From assembly GCA_015520785.1 (NCBI GenBank), contig WAPJ01000078.1:1-11323 (forward strand): DNA of 11,323 nucleotides. The letters are read 5' to 3'. Below are positions 6,671-11,323 of the stretch, one piece after another. The stretch comes from Candidatus Woesearchaeota archaeon. GTDB taxonomy: Archaea; Nanobdellota; Nanobdellia; Woesearchaeales; WAPJ01. Position 1 is the stretch's first letter. Every line of letters begins with the position of its first letter. The position numbers and the translations under genes are program-made. Below the pieces are notes generated by a model. It searched no databases, was not told where the DNA came from, and saw only the letters and a program-made list of their open reading frames with translations.

Positions 6671-8367
6671 GTCTCAGCGTATTCTTGCGGAAGCCGAGGA
6701 TGCTCATCCTCCTCATCCTCCTCATCCTGGCAGTCTTCCTCATCCGTCCCGAGCCATGGCGGTCGGGTGTTGCCATTACCGCGGTCACGCCTGACAGTCC
6801 TGCCGCGCGGGCCGGCCTGAGTATTCCTCCTGGCGCTCAGCCATTATCCCTCCCCCTGATTAAGCGGATCACGCTGGAGAATGGTTCTACTTTTACTATT
6901 CGGACTCCTGAGGACTATTATGCCGCGCTCTCCTTCACCCCCGCGCGGAATACGACGGTCATCCTCACATTGAATACGGGCGTGTATAGTGTCATGCTCC
7001 CCGCGAATGAGACTGCGTATGAGAGTATTGGCCTGAGCATCGCGCCCGCACCCAGGAGTAACTTGCAGTTTGGTTTGGACTTGGCGGGTGGGACACGCGT
7101 CATGCTCAAACTCGCACAACACGTGGATGAGGATACGTATCAGCGCGTGCTTGACAGCCTCAGGCAGCGTTTGAATGCTTTTGGATTGCAGGACGTGACC
7201 ATCCGGCCTGCGCGAGACTTGGACGGGCAGCAATACGTGATTATTGAAATGGCGGGCTTGACGAGCCAGCAGCTCGTGCGTATCGTCCAACAGCAGGGGA
7301 AGTTTGAAGCAAGAATCAACAATATCACTGTCTTTACGAGCGAAGAGAATGATATTACCTACGTCTGTAAGACGGCACAATGCTCGGGTATTGACCCGCG
7401 ACGCGGCTGCCAGCCTACGGCTGAAGGATGGGCGTGCAGCTTCTATTTTAGCATCCGTCTCAGCCCACAAGCCGCGGAACGCCAAGCAGCACTCACACGG
7501 AACCTGAGCATCATCCCAGGCCCGGATGGGGGATATTTGAACGCGACACTCGACCTCTACCTGGATGGGACGCTCATGGACAGCCTGCGGATCGCGGCAG
7601 GCTTGCGCGGCCAGCCGCTCACTGACATTCAGATCACGGGGAGTGGAACCGGCAGATCGCAGGACGAGGCGCGGAAGAACGCGCTCGAACAGATGCGCCA
7701 ACTCCAAGTCCTCCTCGAGACTGGCAGCCTGCCAGTGAAGCTTGACGTTGTCAAGGTGGATACGATCAGTCCACGGCTCGGCCAAGCATTCTTGCGGAAT
7801 GCATTATACGCTGGTATCGCCGCATTCCTCGCCGTCACGCTCGTCGTCATCCTCGCGTATCGCCGCCTGAAGCTCGCCCTCCCAGTCCTCTTCACAATCC
7901 TCTCCGAGCTCATCCTCCTCCTCGGCTTTGCCGTGCTCATCCAGTGGAGCTTGGACCTCGCAGCCTTCGCAGGCCTGATCATCGCGCTTGGCACTGGTGT
8001 GGACACGCAGATCGTCATCCTCCAGGAAGCATTGCGTGGGAGGAGAGAAAGAACACGGGGCATGCTTGAGAAGATTAAGAATGCGTTTGACATCATCCTG
8101 GGGAGTTATCTCACAACGGTCGTGACGATGATCTTCCTCTTCAGCGCTGGCGCAGGCTTGCTGAAGGGCTTCGCGCTCATCACCATTGCAGGCTTGACCA
8201 TCGGCGTCTTCCTCACACGCCCAGCCTTCGCTGATATGATCAGCCTTATCCTCCAGCAGGAACAGCAGGAGAAGAAGAGAATCATTCAGAAGGAGAAGCA
8301 TTCACCCGCACGAGACGATGTGAGAGACGAGAAGCATGCAAAGGAAGACTTGAAGGAAGAGGAGTAA
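6667..8367 (+). CDS. secD: Protein translocase subunit SecD, with PDZ-like insert
   Basis: 566 residues, GTG start overlapping the secF stop by 4 bases. A first membrane helix (11-27) is followed by a PDZ-like domain at about 34-110: VAITAVTPDSPAARAGLS, then a TPEDYYAAL helix and VILTLNTGVYSV. The SecD P1 domain then begins with the hallmark QFGLDLAGGTRVML (134-147). Five further helices span about 378-530, with the intramembrane proton-path motif GTGVDTQIVI (442-451). Four cysteines sit in the P1 head (C234, C239, C248, C257) in a CxxxxC-x8-C-x8-C pattern, a possible disulphide or metal site on the external face. The tail (531-566) is highly charged and cytoplasmic. With SecF it forms the export accessory complex, which should also serve the neighbouring secreted protein. 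Confidence 0.95.
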   Translation: MSLSVFLRKPRMLILLILLILAVFLIRPEPWRSGVAITAVTPDSPAARAGLSIPPGAQPLSLPLIKRITLENGSTFTIRTPEDYYAALSFTPARNTTVILTLNTGVYSVMLPANETAYESIGLSIAPAPRSNLQFGLDLAGGTRVMLKLAQHVDEDTYQRVLDSLRQRLNAFGLQDVTIRPARDLDGQQYVIIEMAGLTSQQLVRIVQQQGKFEARINNITVFTSEENDITYVCKTAQCSGIDPRRGCQPTAEGWACSFYFSIRLSPQAAERQAALTRNLSIIPGPDGGYLNATLDLYLDGTLMDSLRIAAGLRGQPLTDIQITGSGTGRSQDEARKNALEQMRQLQVLLETGSLPVKLDVVKVDTISPRLGQAFLRNALYAGIAAFLAVTLVVILAYRRLKLALPVLFTILSELILLLGFAVLIQWSLDLAAFAGLIIALGTGVDTQIVILQEALRGRRERTRGMLEKIKNAFDIILGSYLTTVVTMIFLFSAGAGLLKGFALITIAGLTIGVFLTRPAFADMISLILQQEQQEKKRIIQKEKHSPARDDVRDEKHAKEDLKEEE

Positions 8368-8374
8368 AGGTGTA

Positions 8375-8520
8375 AAGCGGATAAAACTCCTCTCCTCCTT
8401 TCTTCCACATGCATTCCCTTTTCTTTCTCTTCATCCTTCTCACCTTCCCCACTTTCATCATCCTCTGCTTTTCCCTCTTCTCTCCTTCCCCCATTTCTCT
8501 TCACACACCCTCCTCGTCCG
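8375..8520 (+). terminator. Pyrimidine-rich region after secD
   Basis: Downstream of the secD stop, about 130 bases are very C/T-rich with many short T-runs and no plausible coding sequence. This looks like a U-rich archaeal termination region. The remaining gap up to 8635 has nothing recognisable apart from the promoter of the next gene. Confidence 0.45.
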
Positions 8521-8635
8521 GAGACTGATCGGGACGCGTTCTCATCTCCCCCGTTGGCGCTTGAAGAGAAGCACGCCTTCGCTTTCCCTACCCTCCTCCC
8601 TGGAAGGGAATCCTCTCAGACTGGAAAAATAAGCC

Positions 8636-8643
8636 ATATAAAC
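8636..8643 (+). promoter_or_regulatory. TATA box of the kinase gene
   Basis: ATATAAAC is centred about 28 bases before the ATG at 8667, so the transcript probably begins at or next to the start codon. No Shine-Dalgarno sequence is needed and none is clearly present. Confidence 0.65.
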
Positions 8644-8666
8644 ATCCACACACAACCAGGCGTGTA

Positions 8667-9221
8667 ATGATTCTCACGCTGAGTGGTATGCCTGGCGCGG
8701 GGAAGGATACCGTGGCTGACATCCTGCATGAGAAGCTCGGCTATCGCATCGTGAGGATTGGTGAGATCCGCCGTCGCCTGGCGGAAGAGCATGGCTTGAC
8801 GATTGAGGAACTCAATCGTGTGGGCGAGCAGGAATTCTGGACGGACAAGGAGGTTGATGAGTATCAAGAAGAACTAGGCGCAACGATGGATAACTTTATC
8901 CTCGTCAGCAGGCTCGGCTGGCATTTCATCCCTACAAGTTTCAAAATCTTCCTCAGCGTGGATCCACGCATCGGCGCTGAGCGCATCTACCTCGCGAAGC
9001 GGAAGGGCGAATCCTACACGAGCGTGGAGGAGGCGTATGAGCATATCCTCGCGCGCATGCGGAGTGATGAGAAACGCTACGCGCAATACTATCAGATCAA
9101 CCTGTATGACGTGCGACAGTACGACTTGAGTATTGACACGACGCGATTAACGCCAGGCCAGGTGGCGGATATCATTCTCACTGCTGTCAGGCCGTTCGTG
9201 GATGGTGAGGAGAAACAATAA
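8667..9221 (+). CDS. Cytidylate kinase-like P-loop NMP kinase
   Basis: The product has 184 residues. It opens with a Walker A loop, LSGMPGAGKDTVA (residues 5-17, Lys13), then GYRIVRIGEIRRRLAEEHGLTIEELNRVGE (about 25-54), where the conserved G-(D/E)-x-R-R segment binds the nucleotide monophosphate. NFILVSRLGWHFIP (about 76-89) corresponds to the D/S-x-R segment before the central strand, and FLSVDP (about 95-100) to the next strand. The C-terminal part, with repeated Arg/Lys and YQINLYDVRQYDLSIDTT (about 141-158), matches the Cytidylate_kin2/archaeal CMP-kinase-like family. The likely reaction is ATP-dependent phosphorylation of (d)CMP to (d)CDP, but this clade could act on another nucleotide or on CoA precursors. 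It has its own promoter, and the next tRNA promoter overlaps its stop codon. Confidence 0.82.
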   Translation: MILTLSGMPGAGKDTVADILHEKLGYRIVRIGEIRRRLAEEHGLTIEELNRVGEQEFWTDKEVDEYQEELGATMDNFILVSRLGWHFIPTSFKIFLSVDPRIGAERIYLAKRKGESYTSVEEAYEHILARMRSDEKRYAQYYQINLYDVRQYDLSIDTTRLTPGQVADIILTAVRPFVDGEEKQ

Positions 9222-9226
9222 TAAAC
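9217..9226 (+). promoter_or_regulatory. TATA box of the tRNA-Gly pair
   Basis: AATAATAAAC overlaps the stop codon (9219-9221) of the kinase gene and is centred about 31 bases before tRNA-Gly(CCC). That is the expected distance for an archaeal tRNA promoter. It probably drives both Gly tRNAs, since only 9 bases separate them. Confidence 0.55.
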
Positions 9227-9252
9227 CCCTCCTGGTCTTCTCTTAAGGGTAT

Positions 9253-9323
9253 GCGGCTGTAGTCTAGTGGTAGGATGCGACCCTCCCAAGGTCGTGACCC
9301 GGGTTCGAATCCCGGCAGCCGCA
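9253..9323 (+). tRNA. tRNA-Gly (anticodon CCC)
   Basis: 71 bases folding to a complete cloverleaf. The acceptor stem GCGGCTG pairs with CAGCCGC, with A73 discriminator. The D arm is GTCT/GGAT. The anticodon stem is CGACC/GGTCG around loop CTCCCAA (anticodon 9285-9287, CCC). The T arm is CCGGG/CCCGG with loop TTCGAAT. It reads GGG codons. CCA is not encoded. No intron is present. Confidence 0.96.
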
Positions 9324-9332
9324 CACTCCCCT

Positions 9333-9404
9333 GCACCGGTGGTCTAATGGCTATGATTCTGCCCTTCCAAGGCAGCGATCCGGGTTCGAATCCCGGCCGG
9401 TGCA
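9333..9404 (+). tRNA. tRNA-Gly (anticodon TCC)
   Basis: 72 bases. The acceptor stem GCACCGG pairs with CCGGTGC, with A73. The anticodon stem is CTGCC/GGCAG around loop CTTCCAA (anticodon 9366-9368, TCC), reading GGA and possibly GGG. The T arm is identical to that of the preceding tRNA-Gly. One D-stem pair is a T-T mismatch (9345/9354). No encoded CCA. It lies 9 bases after the first tRNA-Gly, and both are followed by CACTCC, suggesting an old tandem duplication. Confidence 0.95.
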
Positions 9405-9413
9405 CACTCCTCC

Positions 9414-9947
9414 TTATTCTCCCTGTTCGTCGAGGAGAATGTTGAGATGGGCGATCACGCTTGACGCGAGATACGCTTTCCTCCCGACGCGGACGCGCGG
9501 ATACTCCTTGAGGAATGATCCTAGATCCTCGGGTATGCCGAGTGGTCCGCCGAGGATGAATGTCCCACTATGCGTGAGCATGCTCTCTTCGAGCGGCTGA
9601 CCATCCTCTTCAAGGAGGAAGATAGGCGGCTGTACTCCCTCGAGTACTTCTCGGAAGGACCTTTCCTCATAGCGGATTCCAGGAGTCCTCTTTTCGCGCG
9701 CGCTGTTCAGCTGGCCGAGGAGGCTGCGCTCGTCCACGTGCACACCCCGCCAGTCTCGCGGCGTGAGCGTGAGCAGCACTCCATCAGTAAAATATGCTTT
9801 CACGATTACATCCTCGCGTAAGCCGTGTGAGAGCCAGACGGCTTGTTGGATGCTCCGCGCCAGGCTGTCCATCCGATTAAACGTTGGCTGCCGTGGCTTG
9901 ATCAGACTGGGCGTATGCCAGACGAGGAGGAATGTGCGTTCAACCAT
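9414..9947 (-). CDS. trmY: tRNA (pseudouridine54-N1)-methyltransferase TrmY
   Basis: 177 residues, matching TrmY (DUF358, SPOUT/alpha-beta-knot superfamily). TrmY uses S-adenosylmethionine to make N1-methylpseudouridine at position 54 in the T loop of archaeal tRNAs. Visible landmarks are RMDSLARSIQQAVWLSHGLR (25-44), VDERSLLGQL (71-80), IFLLEEDGQPLEE (109-121), the SAM-pocket stretch FILGGPLGIPEDL (130-142) and the knot region KAYLASSVIAHLNILLDE (157-174). It is on the minus strand and its stop lies 10 bases from the 3' end of tRNA-Gly(TCC), so it converges on the kinase/tRNA unit. A TATA-like box 28 bases before the ATG suggests a leaderless transcript. Proximity to tRNA genes may be chance. 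Confidence 0.9.
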   Translation of the reverse strand: MVERTFLLVWHTPSLIKPRQPTFNRMDSLARSIQQAVWLSHGLREDVIVKAYFTDGVLLTLTPRDWRGVHVDERSLLGQLNSAREKRTPGIRYEERSFREVLEGVQPPIFLLEEDGQPLEESMLTHSGTFILGGPLGIPEDLGSFLKEYPRVRVGRKAYLASSVIAHLNILLDEQGE

Positions 9948-9969
9948 ACGCTCAAGGCAGGAGGGGCTT

Positions 9970-9980
9970 CTTTATTAATC
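9970..9980 (-). promoter_or_regulatory. TATA-like box of trmY
   Basis: On the minus strand GATTAATAAAG is centred about 28 bases upstream of the ATG at 9947, giving a leaderless spacing. The gap from here to the sod promoter (about 200 bases) has no recognisable gene; the ORF that crosses it starts antisense to trmY. Confidence 0.5.
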
Positions 9981-10188
9981 CGTGAGAAACGCTTTTCCTC
10001 TCCACCCGCCGCGGCCACACAGTCCTTCCCCTCTCACATACATTATTATCATAGAGAGCTTATCCTCCTCCACAGGGAGGAGAATGGAGAAGGGAGTGTC
10101 TCGTCTCCTTGAAGAATCCTCTATCCTCGCCTCGTATCCCTTCCTTCTCTCCTCGCTGTGAGCCCTACTCTCGCATGAGAAGCAATAC

Positions 10189-10196
10189 GCTTAAAT
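10189..10196 (+). promoter_or_regulatory. TATA-like box of sod
   Basis: GCTTAAAT is centred about 28 bases before the ATG at 10221, again a leaderless spacing. No Shine-Dalgarno sequence is seen. Confidence 0.55.
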
Positions 10197-10220
10197 GAGA
10201 AGGCTGGTACATCCAGTCTC

Positions 10221-10829
10221 ATGGAAACGCCAGTTGAACTCCCCTACGCGTATGATGCGCTGGAACCGCATATTGATGCTGCCACCATGCAGGTGCATTA
10301 TGAGAAGCACTATCATGGCTATGTGAACACGTTCAATAGGACGATCCAGGGAACACCCTGGGAAGCGCTTACCGCAGTGGAAGCATTAAAGCGGCTTGCG
10401 GAACTGCCAGAGCAGATCCGTGAGACCGTGCGGAATCATGCGAGTGGGAGTGTGAATCATGCCTTCTTCTGGCAGATCCTCAGTCCCCAGCCGCAAGAGC
10501 CGAGCGACTGGCTTCGCAATGCCTTAAGCCAGGCTTTCGGGAGTCTTGACGCTTTCAAAGACCTCTTCCTCTCGACTGCTCTGAAGCGGTTTGGGAGTGG
10601 CTGGGCATGGCTCGTGTGGACGAAGAATGCGGAGCTTGCAGTGTATAGTACGCCCAACCAGGATAATCCCATCCTCCTCGGTGACACGCCCCTCCTCGGC
10701 GTTGACGTCTGGGAGCACGCGTATTATCTCAAGTATCAGAATCGGCGGAAGGACTACCTTGAAGCCTTCTGGCAGGTGATCAACTGGCGTGAAGTAGAAA
10801 AGCGTCTTCGCGAAGCGCGAGGCGAGTAA
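10221..10829 (+). CDS. sod: Superoxide dismutase, Fe/Mn family, Mn-type signature
   Basis: 202 residues, a normal length for the family. It converts superoxide to hydrogen peroxide and oxygen in the cytoplasm. All four metal ligands are visible: H26 (in MQVHYEKHYHGY), H80 (SVNHAFFW), D162 and H166 (DVWEHAYYLKYQNRRKDYL). The active-site gate Tyr34 is present. The outer-sphere residues point to manganese: Gly76 where Fe enzymes usually have Gln, and Gln147 in STPNQDNP, as in Mn enzymes. A cambialistic enzyme cannot be excluded. There is no signal peptide. It is monocistronic, with its own TATA box and a long T-rich tract after the stop codon. It implies exposure to oxygen at least at times. Confidence 0.96.
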   Translation: METPVELPYAYDALEPHIDAATMQVHYEKHYHGYVNTFNRTIQGTPWEALTAVEALKRLAELPEQIRETVRNHASGSVNHAFFWQILSPQPQEPSDWLRNALSQAFGSLDAFKDLFLSTALKRFGSGWAWLVWTKNAELAVYSTPNQDNPILLGDTPLLGVDVWEHAYYLKYQNRRKDYLEAFWQVINWREVEKRLREARGE

Positions 10830-10835
10830 GGAGTG

Positions 10836-10938
10836 TTTTTCTTCTTCCTTCCTCCTCTTTTCTTCCTCTACTCTTTTCTTTTCTGAAGGATACTCTTCTT
10901 TTTCTCCTTTTACGCCTTCTTCTCTCATTTTCTTCTTT
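10836..10938 (+). terminator. T-rich pyrimidine tract after sod
   Basis: About 100 bases after the sod stop are dominated by T and C, with repeated T-runs (GTTTTTC, CTTTTC, CTTTTTC). This is the strongest candidate for a U-rich intrinsic terminator in the window. There is no supporting hairpin and no coding sequence here. Confidence 0.5.
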
Positions 10939-11048
10939 GTGCTAATAGAAGAACTGGATAAAAATAGAAGACGTGTAGAGGATGCTATTGGAGAAACAGT
11001 ATGGGAGTAAAAGGGAGTTGGCGGATGACTCTTCCCCCGCCCACTGCT

Positions 11049-11057
11049 TTTATAAAC
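11049..11057 (+). promoter_or_regulatory. TATA box of tRNA-Leu
   Basis: TTTATAAAC is a strong archaeal TATA match centred about 30 bases before the first base of tRNA-Leu(CAG). Confidence 0.7.
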
Positions 11058-11082
11058 ATCGTCTTCTCTTCCGTCCTCTCAC

Positions 11083-11166
11083 GCGGGGGTTCCCGAGCGG
11101 TCAAAGGGGCACGGTTCAGGGCCGTGTGGCCAAGCGCCTTCATGGGTTCGAATCCCATCCCCCGCA
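11083..11166 (+). tRNA. tRNA-Leu (anticodon CAG)
   Basis: 84 bases with the long variable arm of a class II tRNA. The acceptor stem GCGGGGG pairs with CCCCCGC, with A73. The anticodon stem is CACGG/CCGTG around loop TTCAGGG (anticodon 11117-11119, CAG). The variable arm contains GGC/GCC pairing. The T arm is ATGGG/CCCAT with loop TTCGAAT. It reads CUG codons. No encoded CCA and no intron. A C/T-rich tract (11170-11218) follows and may end the transcript. Confidence 0.95.
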
Positions 11167-11263
11167 CAGGTTTTCCTCCTCTGCTTCTCACCTTTTCTTC
11201 CTTTACCTTTCCCCCTTCAAAATTTATAAGAATCCTTATTATAAACATTTTATTATAATAAGC

Positions 11264-11271
11264 TTTATAAC
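11264..11271 (+). promoter_or_regulatory. TATA box of the gene at the right edge
   Basis: TTTATAAC is centred about 27 bases before the ATG at 11294, in a strongly A/T-rich stretch (11219-11272). The spacing predicts a leaderless mRNA. Other TATA-like words lie in the same stretch. Confidence 0.55.
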
Positions 11272-11293
11272 TTTTGGGTTTCTTCTCCATCCC

Positions 11294-11323
11294 ATGCTGA
11301 TTGAACGCCGTCTCGACCTCGCC
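11294..11323 (+). CDS. Start of an unidentified protein (partial, 10 codons)
   Basis: An ATG at 11294 opens a frame that stays open to the window edge and reads MLIERRLDLA. The main support is the well-placed TATA box 27 bases upstream and the return to the C-ending codon use of neighbouring genes (CGC, CTC, GAC, GCC). Ten residues are too few to name a product. Confidence 0.5.
   Translation, partial: MLIERRLDLA

Noticed and set aside
6844..7785. 313-codon open frame on the minus strand
   Set aside because: Antisense to secD, whose identity is certain; no family features, promoter or ribosome-binding site.
9843..10112. 89-codon forward open frame before sod
   Set aside because: Starts antisense to trmY and runs into the intergenic region; low-complexity translation and no promoter.
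11001..11258. 85-codon forward open frame
   Set aside because: Covers the tRNA-Leu gene and its promoter; the protein-like segment is just translated tRNA.
1..11323. CRISPR array, insertion sequence or integrated element next to the tRNA genes
   Set aside because: No regularly spaced repeats, transposase, integrase or duplicated tRNA 3' end that could serve as an attachment site was seen.

Overview
The window looks archaeal, from an organism of moderate GC content. It carries an archaeal-type L11, TrmY, an archaeal/eukaryotic-type tRNA methylthiotransferase, the archaeal secF-secD gene order, TATA boxes about 27-31 bases before starts, several apparently leaderless genes, and tRNAs without an encoded CCA. 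The PDZ-like insert in SecD and the Cytidylate_kin2-type kinase recall DPANN (Woesearchaeota/Pacearchaeota-like) genomes, but I cannot fix the lineage from sequence alone.

Layout: 1-287 is a pyrimidine-rich tract (probable 3' end of an upstream unit) plus the L11 promoter. Next come rpl11 (288-770, +), a small DUF2283 protein (955-1161, -) and a ms2t6A37 tRNA methylthiotransferase (1245-2594, -). A 390-bp gap follows. Then comes a 929-residue secreted surface protein (2985-5774, +) with a signal peptide, tail-fibre-like GIGT repeats and a Peptidase_S74 intramolecular-chaperone domain with its Ser/Lys pair in place. secF (5810-6670) and secD (6667-8367) follow and overlap by 4 bp. A cytidylate-kinase-like P-loop protein (8667-9221) precedes two tandem tRNA-Gly genes (CCC and UCC anticodons). 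trmY (9414-9947, -) converges on these. A Mn-type superoxide dismutase (10221-10829), a tRNA-Leu(CAG) and the first 10 codons of another gene (11294 onward) close the window.

Most of this is housekeeping: ribosome (L11), tRNA genes and tRNA modification (TrmY on the T loop, methylthiotransferase on position 37), pyrimidine nucleotide metabolism, protein export (SecDF) and oxidative defence (SOD). The accessory element is the S74 surface protein. It is predicted to leave the cell by the Sec route, fold as a fibre-like multimer and cleave itself. Most of its coding sequence has a very strong G+T bias on the coding strand that begins and ends inside the gene. It is the best candidate here for something little described. 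I see no CRISPR array, insertion sequence, integrase or other mobile element.
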